Of a stretch of DNA of 64,000 nt, positions 1-8,861 are shown piece after piece. The stretch covers positions 1 to 64,000 of the forward strand of contig NZ_CP059220.1 in assembly GCF_014252435.1 (NCBI RefSeq), written 5' to 3'. Numbering within the stretch: the first letter of the stretch is position 1; every line of letters starts with the position of its first letter. Source of the DNA: Blattabacterium cuenoti. Lineage in GTDB: Bacteria > Bacteroidota > Bacteroidia > Flavobacteriales > Blattabacteriaceae. The notes under the pieces are model-generated. The model was not told the origin of the DNA and did not search any database. It saw only the letters and a list, made by a program, of their open reading frames with translations. Both the position numbers and the translations under genes were made by a program.

Positions 1-1251
1 ATGGATAATGAAGCTTTAATAGATTCTATTTCAAATTTTAAATATGAAAAAAAAATAGATAAAATAAATCTTATATCTATTTTGGAAGAATCTATACGAT
101 GCGTATTAAGAAAAAAATATGATTCTTCTAAAAATTATGACATTATTTTTAATCCAGATCAAGGAGATTTAGAAATTTGGAGAAATCGGGTAGTGGTTCC
201 AGATGGAATGATAAGAAATCCTAATAAAGAAATAGAATTAGCTCATGCGAAAAATATAGAAAAAGATTTTGAAATAGGAGAAGAAGTAACAGAAAAAGTA
301 GAATTACAATCATTAGGTAGAAGATCCATTTTGTCATTAAAACAAAATTTAAATGCAAAAATAAATGAATATGATAATACAAATATTTATAATAAATTCA
401 AACATAAAATAGGAGAAATTATCAATGTAGAAGTATATCATATTTTATCAAAACATGTCATTGTAAGAGATGATGAACAAAACGAAATGGTTTTACCGAA
501 AACAGAACAAATTCCTAAAGATTTTTTTATAAAAGGTGATCCAATTCGAGCATTAGTGAAAAAAGTAGAATGGAAAGATCATAAACCTTTTGTTATTCTG
601 ACTAGAAAAGATGATTCTTTTTTAGAAGAAATTTTTAAACTAGAAATACCAGAAATATCTGATGGATTAATTACTATAAAAAAAGTAGCAAGAATACCGG
701 GAGAAAAAGCGAAAATTTCGGTAGAATCTTACGATGATCGTATTGATCCAGTTGGAGCTTGTGTTGGAATGAAAGGGTCTCGAATCCATCCAATTGTCAG
801 AGAATTAAAAAATGAGAATATAGATGTAATAAATTATACATCTAATCTTCAATTATATATTACAAGATCCTTAAGTCCAGCTAAAGTATCTATGATGAAT
901 ATAAATGAAAAAGATAAAAATGTGAATGTATATGTTCAACTTGAAGAAATATCTAAAGCTATTGGAAAAAATGGACAAAATATCAAATTAGCAAGTCAGT
1001 TAACTGGTTATAAAATCCATATATTTAGAGATTTTCCATATGAAGATGATGTAGAATTATCGGAATTTTCTGATGAAATTAATTCAAAAATTTTGAGAAG
1101 TTTTTACAAAGCAGGATTAAGTACAGCTAAATCCATTTTAAATCATCAAAAAGATGATTTGAAAAAGATTACCCATCTTGAAGAAAAAGTAATAATAGAA
1201 GTCATTTCTATATTAAGAAAAGAATTTGAAGGAGAATTAAATAAAATATGA
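1..1251 (+). CDS. nusA: Transcription termination/antitermination factor NusA
   Basis: NusA binds RNA polymerase and nascent RNA and modulates pausing, termination and antitermination. The 416-residue product has the NusA N-terminal RNAP-binding domain (about 1-130, with the conserved core around WRNRVVVPDG), an S1 domain (about 135-205) and tandem KH domains (about 230-375) with GACVGMKGSRI and the second KH motif AIGKNGQNIKLA. It lacks the acidic C-terminal repeats of E. coli NusA, which is usual for Bacteroidota. The ATG is the first base of the window, and the start fits the family N-terminus, so the gene appears complete; anything upstream, such as rimP, is out of view. It is followed after 21 bp by infB, the classic nusA-infB order. 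Confidence 0.97.
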   Translation: MDNEALIDSISNFKYEKKIDKINLISILEESIRCVLRKKYDSSKNYDIIFNPDQGDLEIWRNRVVVPDGMIRNPNKEIELAHAKNIEKDFEIGEEVTEKVELQSLGRRSILSLKQNLNAKINEYDNTNIYNKFKHKIGEIINVEVYHILSKHVIVRDDEQNEMVLPKTEQIPKDFFIKGDPIRALVKKVEWKDHKPFVILTRKDDSFLEEIFKLEIPEISDGLITIKKVARIPGEKAKISVESYDDRIDPVGACVGMKGSRIHPIVRELKNENIDVINYTSNLQLYITRSLSPAKVSMMNINEKDKNVNVYVQLEEISKAIGKNGQNIKLASQLTGYKIHIFRDFPYEDDVELSEFSDEINSKILRSFYKAGLSTAKSILNHQKDDLKKITHLEEKVIIEVISILRKEFEGELNKI

Positions 1252-1272
1252 ATTTTTTGATAAATTGTTATT

Positions 1273-3801
1273 ATGACTAATAAAATCAGATTAAAAATAA
1301 TTTTAAGAAAACTTAATATTTCTTTGAAAAGAGTAATGAGTTTTTTAAAAAAAAAAGGAATTGAAATAGAAAATAATCCTAACGCAAAAATAGAAGAGAA
1401 ACTATATAAATCTATCGTAAAAGAATTTCAAAATTATAGAAATATTCAAAACAAATCAGAAAATACATTTTTGAAAAAAAAAATAGAAAAAGAAAAACCA
1501 ACAAAAAAACAATTAAAATCAAATAATAATCATCATGTTACAAATAATAAATATAAAAAATTAATTAGATTAAACAAAAGAAAAAACATTCAAGTTGATG
1601 AATTAAATAAAAAAAAATATGAAAATAAAAAAAAACCTGAACACATCAATACTATATATCAAAAATTAGAAGGTGTCATGTTAACTGGAGATCGTATTGA
1701 TTTATCTCAATTTGAGAAAAAAAAAACAAGAAAAAATAATTATAAAAAAAAAAGGAAAAGAATAAAAAAAGAAATTCTCATTCATGAAATGAAAAATACT
1801 TCTATTCAAAAAAAACAACATAGAAATGGAAAAAATAATTATAAAAATATATTTCATGATAAAAAAATAGAAAAATACAGAAATAAAAAAAAAATTACTG
1901 ATAAACAAGTAGAAAAACAAATAAAAGAAACTCTAGAAAAATTATCTTCTAAAGGAATAAAATCAAAACAATCCAAAATTAGAAGAGAAAAAAGACAAGA
2001 AAAAAAAGAAAAGAAAAATATTCAAAAAAATGTAGAAAAAAAAAAAAAAGAGAAATTATTAAAAATAGCCGAATTCACTACAGTAAATGAATTATCATCC
2101 ATGATGAATGTAAATGCAACTGATGTTATTATGTCTTGCATGTCTTTAGGAATTATGGTAACGATGAATCAAAGATTAGATGCTGAAATATTAACTTTAG
2201 TAGCGGATGAATTCGGATATGATGTTGAATTTATTGGATTAGATTTAGAAGAAGCAATACAAGAAAATAAAGATTTAGAAAAAGATTTAAAACCAAGAGC
2301 ACCTATTATAACAGTTATGGGTCATGTAGATCATGGAAAAACATCATTATTAGATTATATTAGGAATACAAATGTGATCGCAGGTGAATCTGGTGGAATA
2401 ACTCAACATATTGCAGCGTATAGTGTAGAATATTCTTCTTCTCAAAAAATTACATTTTTAGATACTCCAGGACATGAAGCTTTTACTGCTATGCGTGCAA
2501 GAGGCGCTCAAATAACAGATATTGTTATTATAGTTATAGCTGCAGATGATGAAGTGATGCCACAAACCAAAGAAGCAATTAGTCATGCTCAAGCAGCTAA
2601 TGTTCCTATTATTTTTGTCTTTAATAAAATAGATAAATCAAACGCAAATTCGGATAAAATTAGAGAACAATTATCAGGTTTAAATTTTTTAGTGAAAGAA
2701 TGGGGTGGAAAATATCCTACTCAAGAAATATCAGCAAAATATGGAAAAGGTATAGATATTTTATTAGAAAAAGTATTATTAGTATCTGATTTATTAAATT
2801 TAAAAGCAAATCCTAATAAACCAGCTTCAGGTACTGTGATAGAAGCTTCTTTAGATAAAGGTAGAGGTTACATTACGACTATACTTGTACAAAACGGTTC
2901 TTTGAAAATTGGAGATTATGTATTAGCAGGTATAAATCATGGAAAAATTAAAAATATGTTAGATGAAAGAGGACAATCCGTATCTATAGCAGAACCATCT
3001 AAACCTGTTACTGTATTGGGATTAAATGGAGCACCTACAGCAGGAGATAAATTTAAGGTTTTTGAAGATGAAAAAGAAGCCAAACAGATAGCTTCTAGAA
3101 GAGAACAATTACAAAGAGAACAAAATATACGTGCACAAAAACATCTAACCTTAGATGAAGTAGGTAGACGTATAGCTTTAGGAGATTTTAAAGAATTAAA
3201 AATAATCCTGAAAGGAGATGTAGATGGTTCAGTTGAAGCTATAGCAGATTCAATTCAAAGATTATCTACAGATAAAATTATGATTAATATTATTTATAAA
3301 GGAGTTGGACAAATTACAGAATCAGATGTCTTATTAGCTAGTGCTTCAGATGCTATTATAATTGGATTCAATGTACGACCCAATATTAGTTCTAAAAATA
3401 TAGCAAGAAAAGAAAATATAGAAATAAGAACTTATTCCGTAATATATGATATTACAAATGATCTAAAAGAAGCAATGGAAGGTCTACTTTCTCCAGAAAG
3501 AAGAGAAAATATATTAGGAAATGCTGAAGTAAGAGAAATTTTTAGAATTCCAAAAATGGGAACTATAGCTGGATGTATGGTGATAGAAGGTAAATTATTT
3601 AGAAAAGCAAAATTACGATTAATTCGTAATGGAATAGTTATCCATAATGGAGAATTTATTTCGTTAAAACGATTTAAAGAAGATGTAAGAGAGGTACAAA
3701 AAGGTTATGAATGTGGAATAGGTATTAAAAATTGTTATGATATAAAAAATGGAGATATTATTGAAGTATATGAAATTTTATCATCAGATGAAAAAAATTA
3801 A
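1273..3801 (+). CDS. infB: Translation initiation factor IF-2
   Basis: IF-2 is the GTPase that brings initiator fMet-tRNA to the 30S subunit and promotes 70S joining. The protein has 842 residues: a short N-terminal helical segment, a very Lys/Asn-rich low-complexity linker (about 45-260), the second IF2_N module (about 262-321), the G domain with GHVDHGKT (about 350-357), DTPGHE (about 397-402) and NKID (about 451-454), then the beta-barrel and C-terminal fMet-tRNA-binding domains. The linker contains an uninterrupted A14 run (2036-2049), a candidate slippage site, yet the frame stays open. It sits between nusA and aspS, 5 bp from the latter, and is probably cotranscribed with both. Confidence 0.97.
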   Translation: MTNKIRLKIILRKLNISLKRVMSFLKKKGIEIENNPNAKIEEKLYKSIVKEFQNYRNIQNKSENTFLKKKIEKEKPTKKQLKSNNNHHVTNNKYKKLIRLNKRKNIQVDELNKKKYENKKKPEHINTIYQKLEGVMLTGDRIDLSQFEKKKTRKNNYKKKRKRIKKEILIHEMKNTSIQKKQHRNGKNNYKNIFHDKKIEKYRNKKKITDKQVEKQIKETLEKLSSKGIKSKQSKIRREKRQEKKEKKNIQKNVEKKKKEKLLKIAEFTTVNELSSMMNVNATDVIMSCMSLGIMVTMNQRLDAEILTLVADEFGYDVEFIGLDLEEAIQENKDLEKDLKPRAPIITVMGHVDHGKTSLLDYIRNTNVIAGESGGITQHIAAYSVEYSSSQKITFLDTPGHEAFTAMRARGAQITDIVIIVIAADDEVMPQTKEAISHAQAANVPIIFVFNKIDKSNANSDKIREQLSGLNFLVKEWGGKYPTQEISAKYGKGIDILLEKVLLVSDLLNLKANPNKPASGTVIEASLDKGRGYITTILVQNGSLKIGDYVLAGINHGKIKNMLDERGQSVSIAEPSKPVTVLGLNGAPTAGDKFKVFEDEKEAKQIASRREQLQREQNIRAQKHLTLDEVGRRIALGDFKELKIILKGDVDGSVEAIADSIQRLSTDKIMINIIYKGVGQITESDVLLASASDAIIIGFNVRPNISSKNIARKENIEIRTYSVIYDITNDLKEAMEGLLSPERRENILGNAEVREIFRIPKMGTIAGCMVIEGKLFRKAKLRLIRNGIVIHNGEFISLKRFKEDVREVQKGYECGIGIKNCYDIKNGDIIEVYEILSSDEKN

Positions 3802-3806
3802 CATTT

Positions 3807-5507
3807 ATGTATAGAACTCATAATTGTGGAGAATTATGTAATAAATACTTAAATCAGGATGTAACCTTATCTGGATGGATCCATCAAATACGAAATTTTG
3901 GTTCTATATTTTTTGTAGATATTCGAGATTTTTTCGGTATAACTCAACTGATTATATCGAAAAAAATATTACATACTGATTTCTTTTTAAGAAAAGAATA
4001 CTTAATTCAAGTGAAAGGAAAAGTACTGAAAAGATTATCTCGTAATTATAATCTATATACAGGAGAAATTGAAATATTAGTATCTAAAATAGATATTTTA
4101 AATAAATCACTTTTACCTCCATTCTCTATAGAAGACAATACAGATGGAAAAGAAATAGATAGAATGAGATATCGATACCTTGATATCAGAAGAAATCCTA
4201 TAAAAAATAATTTAATTATTCGTCATAATTTAATGTTAGAAGTACGAAATTTTCTTTCTCAAAAAGGATTTTTGGAAATAGAAACACCTATTTTAGTTAA
4301 TTACACTCCTGAAGGTTCACGAAGTTTTTTAGTTCCTTCTAGAATACATATGGGAAAATTTTATGCTCTGCATCAATCTCCTCAGATATTCAAACAATTA
4401 TTAATGATTGGAGGAATTGATAAATATTTTCAAATTGTAAAATGTTTCCGTGATGAAGATTCGCGGTCGGATAGACAAATAGAATTTACTCAAATAGATT
4501 GTGAAATGTCTTTTGTTAAAGTTCATGATGTATTAGTTTTTTTTGAAAGTTTTATTAAACATATTTTTAAAACAATCAAAAATTATGAATGGAAAAAAAA
4601 AATACCTATAATTTCATATTGTGATGCTATTAAAATGTATGGATCTAATAATCCAGATATACGATTTGGAATGAAATTTGTGAAATTAAATCATATAGTG
4701 AAAGAAAATAACATCAACTTTCTTAAATCCAAAAAATTGGTAATAGGGATCAAAATTAAAAATATTGATGATATAGATAATAATTTAATTAATTTTTTAT
4801 TAAAAAAAATTAATAAAAAGAATAATTTTTTTTGGATAAAATGTTTGATTGAAAATCAAATATTATCATCAAATAATGTTCAAATAAACCAAAATTTTTC
4901 CAAATTTTTGATAAAATATTTTAAAGCAAATCCTGGAGATTTATTATTTGTATCTTATGGAGAAAAAAAAGATTCGCGAAAATTACTAAGCGAAATACGT
5001 ATAGAAATAATTAAAAAATTAAGTTTAAAAAACAAAAATAATTATGAACCATTATGGATCATAGATATTCCATTATTCAAATGGGAAAAAAAAGAAAAAA
5101 GATTTAAATCAGTTCATCATCCCTTTACGAAGCCAAAAGATGAAGATCTTCATTTTTTGTCTATCAACCCCAAAAAAGTTCGTTCTCAATCCTATGATTT
5201 AGTTATAAATGGAATGGAAATTGGAAGTGGTTCGATTCGAATTCATAACAAAAAAATCCAAAATTTAATTTTTCAACATTTAGGTTTTTCATTAAAAGAA
5301 ATTAAGTCAAATTTTGGTTTTTTTACCCATGCATTTGAATATGGAGCACCTCCTCATGGGGGAATTGCTTTTGGTCTAGATAGATTAATATCTATTTTGT
5401 TAGGAGGAGAAAATATAAAAAATTTTATTGCTTTTCCAAAAAATAATGAAGGAGAAGATGTAATGACAAATTCTCCAACTTTTTTCAATAACAATATATA
5501 TAATTAA
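3807..5507 (+). CDS. aspS: Aspartyl-tRNA synthetase
   Basis: This class II synthetase charges tRNA-Asp. In the 566 residues I see the N-terminal OB-fold anticodon-binding domain (about 1-105, opening MYRTHNCGEL), class II motif 1, motif 2 (FRDEDSRSDRQIEFTQID), a central insertion equivalent to the bacterial GAD domain that is diverged and Lys/Asn-rich, and motif 3 near the C-terminus (GIAFGLDRL). Length is slightly below the roughly 585 of free-living relatives, the difference lying in the insertion. The start is 5 bp after infB. Its stop region overlaps the 3' end of the convergent ppa gene by 4 bp. Confidence 0.96.
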   Translation: MYRTHNCGELCNKYLNQDVTLSGWIHQIRNFGSIFFVDIRDFFGITQLIISKKILHTDFFLRKEYLIQVKGKVLKRLSRNYNLYTGEIEILVSKIDILNKSLLPPFSIEDNTDGKEIDRMRYRYLDIRRNPIKNNLIIRHNLMLEVRNFLSQKGFLEIETPILVNYTPEGSRSFLVPSRIHMGKFYALHQSPQIFKQLLMIGGIDKYFQIVKCFRDEDSRSDRQIEFTQIDCEMSFVKVHDVLVFFESFIKHIFKTIKNYEWKKKIPIISYCDAIKMYGSNNPDIRFGMKFVKLNHIVKENNINFLKSKKLVIGIKIKNIDDIDNNLINFLLKKINKKNNFFWIKCLIENQILSSNNVQINQNFSKFLIKYFKANPGDLLFVSYGEKKDSRKLLSEIRIEIIKKLSLKNKNNYEPLWIIDIPLFKWEKKEKRFKSVHHPFTKPKDEDLHFLSINPKKVRSQSYDLVINGMEIGSGSIRIHNKKIQNLIFQHLGFSLKEIKSNFGFFTHAFEYGAPPHGGIAFGLDRLISILLGGENIKNFIAFPKNNEGEDVMTNSPTFFNNNIYN

Positions 5508-5992
5508 TGGTTTTTTTTATATCGTAGGCAAGATTTTTCATATGATTGAATAGCTTCTTTTTGATTTTTCCAATCTCCTATTTTTACTTTTTTATTTTCT
5601 AAATCTTTATATACCATAAAAAAATGTTCTATTTCTTTTTTCCTGTGTGAAGGAATTTCTTCTATATTATTAATCATATTATAATTTGGATCATGAATAG
5701 GAACACATATTATTTTTTCATCGTATCCTTTTTCATCTGTCATAGAAAAAAGTCCAATAGGTTTTACTGTGATTACACATCCTGGTACCGTAGATTCTGT
5801 TAAAAAAACTAATACATCAAGTGGATCTCCATCAAGAGAAAGTGTTTTTGGAATAAAACCATAATCAGTAGGGTAATTCATAGAAGAATATAAAACTCTA
5901 TCTAAACGAATGAGATTTAATTTTTTATCGAATTCATATTTATTTCTACTTCCCTTTGGAATTTCAATTAATACATCAAAATTTATTTCCAT
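5504..5992 (-). CDS. ppa: Inorganic pyrophosphatase (soluble, family I)
   Basis: It hydrolyses pyrophosphate to two phosphates, pulling biosynthetic reactions such as aminoacylation forward. The 162-residue protein shows the family I signature DGDPLDVLVF with the metal-binding aspartates, the N-terminal EIPKGSRNKYE motif and the DYGFIPKT segment. It is convergent with aspS (4 bp overlap at the ends) and lies 7 bp downstream of the E2 gene on the same strand, so it is probably cotranscribed with it. Confidence 0.96.
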   Translation of the reverse strand: MEINFDVLIEIPKGSRNKYEFDKKLNLIRLDRVLYSSMNYPTDYGFIPKTLSLDGDPLDVLVFLTESTVPGCVITVKPIGLFSMTDEKGYDEKIICVPIHDPNYNMINNIEEIPSHRKKEIEHFFMVYKDLENKKVKIGDWKNQKEAIQSYEKSCLRYKKNH

Positions 5993-5999
5993 AATATTT

Positions 6000-7232
6000 T
6001 TATATTTTTGTACAACAACTAAATTTTTCTAAATATAAAGCTACTTTTTTCACAAATTGACCTCCTAACATTCCGTCTATTACACGATGATCGTAAGAAT
6101 GTGACAAATAAATTTTATATCTTATTCCAAAAAAATCACCTTTGGAATCTTCTATTATAGATAGTTTTTTTTGTATCATTCCTATAGCCATAATAGCTAC
6201 TTGTGGTTGATGTATAATTGGAGTTCCAAAAATATTTCCGAAACTACCAATATTACTTATTGTATAAGTTCCACCTTGAGTTTCTTCAGGTTTTAATTTA
6301 TTGGATCTTGCTCTTTTTATTAAATCATTGATAATTTTTATTAATCCAAACAAATTATAAGAATCAGCATATTTAATAACAGGTACAATTAAATTTCCAT
6401 TAGGCAAAGAGGTTGCTATTCCAATATGGATTTCTTTTTTTTTAATAATATATTCACCATTTACAGAAATGTTAATCATAGGATGATCTTTTATAGCTTT
6501 TACTACGCTTTCTACAAAAAAAGACATTAACGTTAATTTTTCTCCTGTATTTCTTTGAAAAGATTCTTTCGTTTTTTCTCTCCATTTCACAATATTTGTA
6601 ATATCTGCTTCAACAAAAGAAGTTACATGAACTGATGTTCTTGTACTATTTATCATATTCATGGATGTTATCTTTCGAATCCTATCCATTTCTAAAATTT
6701 TATCATTTTTTTTATTGATATCATAATCATGTGAATATAAAGAAAAACTTTTTTGATGATTTTCTATATTATTCCAATTAGAAAATTGATTTGTTTCTTT
6801 TTTCTTTTTATGATAGATATATTCTAATATATCTTTTTTTGTAACACGACCATAATATCCAGTTCCTTTTATCGTATCTAATTCATAGATACTGATTCCT
6901 TCTTTATATGCAATTTTTCGAACAAGAGGAGAATAAAATCGTTTTGTTTTTTCTAAAAAAATTTTTTTATCATTTTTAATAATTTTTCCATTTTTTATTT
7001 CCAAAATAGCTATAGACATTCCTACTTTAACTACTTGATTAGGAGAAAATAATTTTTTTTTTAAAATGCCATTTACTGGAGAAAATATCTCAGAATCTAC
7101 CTTATCTGTAGCTATTTCTAATAAAACGTCTTCTTTGTTTATATAGTCTCCCTCTTTCTTTAACCAACGAATAATAGTTGCTTCGGATATACTTTCACCT
7201 ATGGATGGAAGTGGTAAATTATATTCAGCCAT
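6000..7232 (-). CDS. 2-oxoacid dehydrogenase E2 (dihydrolipoamide acyltransferase), pyruvate/branched-chain type
   Basis: E2 carries acyl groups on a lipoyl lysine and transfers them to CoA. The 410 residues contain one N-terminal lipoyl domain (lipoylated Lys in ATDKVDSEI, about residues 41-49), a peripheral-subunit-binding domain (about 105-140, SPLVRKIA...GTGYYGRVTKKDI), and the catalytic domain ending with SYDHRVIDG, where His and Asp are the active-site residues. The lipoyl motif TDKVDSEI is typical of pyruvate or branched-chain E2 enzymes of Bacteroidota rather than of SucB, which is present separately at about 44-45 kb. No E1 or E3 gene is adjacent, so substrate choice cannot be settled here; pyruvate is my preference for such a genome. 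Confidence 0.88.
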   Translation of the reverse strand: MAEYNLPLPSIGESISEATIIRWLKKEGDYINKEDVLLEIATDKVDSEIFSPVNGILKKKLFSPNQVVKVGMSIAILEIKNGKIIKNDKKIFLEKTKRFYSPLVRKIAYKEGISIYELDTIKGTGYYGRVTKKDILEYIYHKKKKETNQFSNWNNIENHQKSFSLYSHDYDINKKNDKILEMDRIRKITSMNMINSTRTSVHVTSFVEADITNIVKWREKTKESFQRNTGEKLTLMSFFVESVVKAIKDHPMINISVNGEYIIKKKEIHIGIATSLPNGNLIVPVIKYADSYNLFGLIKIINDLIKRARSNKLKPEETQGGTYTISNIGSFGNIFGTPIIHQPQVAIMAIGMIQKKLSIIEDSKGDFFGIRYKIYLSHSYDHRVIDGMLGGQFVKKVALYLEKFSCCTKI

Positions 7233-7346
7233 CTAAATTTATCGTTTTATATTTTTTTTAGACATTATTATAATAATCTAACTATATTAGTTTATAGAAT
7301 TAAAAGAAAAGTTATAGATTCAAAAATAATAAATTCATTTTAAAAA

Positions 7347-8861
7347 ATGAAAATTCTCTCTTCAGATCAAATAAAAAAAGTAGATCAATATTGTATTGAT
7401 TCCGAATCCATTTCTCGTATAGAGTTGATGGAAAAATCTGCAAAAAGTTGTTTTAACTGGATTATTCAACATTTAACAAAAAATAACACTCCATTTATAA
7501 TATTATCAGGTGTTGGAAATAATGGAGGGGATGGACTCGCATTAGCAAGAATATTATATATACATGGATTTCAAGTATCCGTATATATTCTCAATGTTTC
7601 TAATCATTATTCCGATGAATTTTTAATAAATAAAAATAAAGCTTTAAAATATGGAATAAAATTAGAGAATATTTATCAAGGAGATGTATTTCCTATTTTA
7701 AATAGAAAAAGTTATCTGATTGATTCCATTTTTGGAATAGGATTCAATCGAACAATAGGAAACTTTTGGAAGAAGTTTATTCATTTTATAAATGAAAAAA
7801 AATTTCGATCGATTATTTCTATAGATGTTCCTTCCGGTATTTTTATTGAAAAACAAAATCATACATATGACGATATTATACAATCAAATTATACATTAAC
7901 TTTTGAAGTACCTAAATTACCTTTTTTTTTACCATCTTATGATAAATATGTTGGAAAATGGTTTATATTAAATATTGGTTGGAAGAATCATTATATAAAA
8001 AAAATGTATACCAAAAATTTTTATATAGATGAATATTATATTAAAAAAATTAAAAAAAAAAGAGAAAAATTTTCACATAAAGGAAATTATGGTTATGGAG
8101 TTTTAATAGGTGGTAGTTATGGAATGATCGGATCTATTATCCTTTCTGGAAAAGCTAGTATTCGAAGTGGCATAGGAAAATTGATTTTATATACACCTCA
8201 TTGTGGATACTCCATTATTCAAAATCAGATACCAGAAGCAATCATTCAAACGGATAAAAATAAAAATTATATAAGTAATATTGTCTCATTGCCCAATAAT
8301 ATCAATTCTATAGGAATTGGAATGGGTATGGGGACTAATTACCATACAAAGTATGCATTAGAATCTTTTTTGATGAAATGTAATAAAAATATACCAATAG
8401 TTATTGACGCAGATGCTATAAATATTATAGCAAAACATTTAAATTTATTAAATTATCTTCCTCATGAATCTATTATTACTCCTCATCCAAAAGAATTTTC
8501 TAGAATATTTGGAATATGGAAAAACGATTATCAAAAACTACAAATGTTAACAAACATATCCAAAAAATATAATATTTTTATTATTTTAAAAGGTGCACAT
8601 ACTATCATATCTACTCCAGATAAAGAACTTTATTTCAATAGTACGGGAAATCCAGGTATGGCTACTGCAGGAAGTGGTGATGTACTTTCTGGTATCATTG
8701 TCAGTTTATTATCTCAAGGTTATTCTCCAAAAAATTCATGTATAATAAGTGTATATCTTCATGGATTATCAGGTGATATTGCAAAAAATCAATTTAATGA
8801 AGAATTTATCACATCTACAGATATTATTCATTATCTTTCAAAAGCCTTTCAAAAAATTTGA
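7347..8861 (+). CDS. nnrD: Bifunctional NAD(P)H-hydrate epimerase / ADP- or ATP-dependent NAD(P)H-hydrate dehydratase
   Basis: This is a metabolite-repair enzyme that restores damaged NADHX and NADPHX. The N-terminal half (about 1-215) is the YjeF_N epimerase domain with GVGNNGGDGLALAR; the C-terminal half (about 240-500) is the ribokinase-like dehydratase domain with a glycine-rich GGSYGMIGS, TPHPKEFSRIFG and the catalytic GSGD motif (GNPGMATAGSGDVLSG). At 504 residues it matches the usual fused length, so neither activity looks lost. It is divergent from the E2 gene across a 114 bp gap, and its 3' end overlaps lnt by 13 bp. Confidence 0.94.
   Translation: MKILSSDQIKKVDQYCIDSESISRIELMEKSAKSCFNWIIQHLTKNNTPFIILSGVGNNGGDGLALARILYIHGFQVSVYILNVSNHYSDEFLINKNKALKYGIKLENIYQGDVFPILNRKSYLIDSIFGIGFNRTIGNFWKKFIHFINEKKFRSIISIDVPSGIFIEKQNHTYDDIIQSNYTLTFEVPKLPFFLPSYDKYVGKWFILNIGWKNHYIKKMYTKNFYIDEYYIKKIKKKREKFSHKGNYGYGVLIGGSYGMIGSIILSGKASIRSGIGKLILYTPHCGYSIIQNQIPEAIIQTDKNKNYISNIVSLPNNINSIGIGMGMGTNYHTKYALESFLMKCNKNIPIVIDADAINIIAKHLNLLNYLPHESIITPHPKEFSRIFGIWKNDYQKLQMLTNISKKYNIFIILKGAHTIISTPDKELYFNSTGNPGMATAGSGDVLSGIIVSLLSQGYSPKNSCIISVYLHGLSGDIAKNQFNEEFITSTDIIHYLSKAFQKI

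Noticed and set aside
1702-1920. Phe-rich 72-residue minus-strand ORF within infB
   Set aside because: It is the shadow of the Lys-rich linker (AAA read as TTT).
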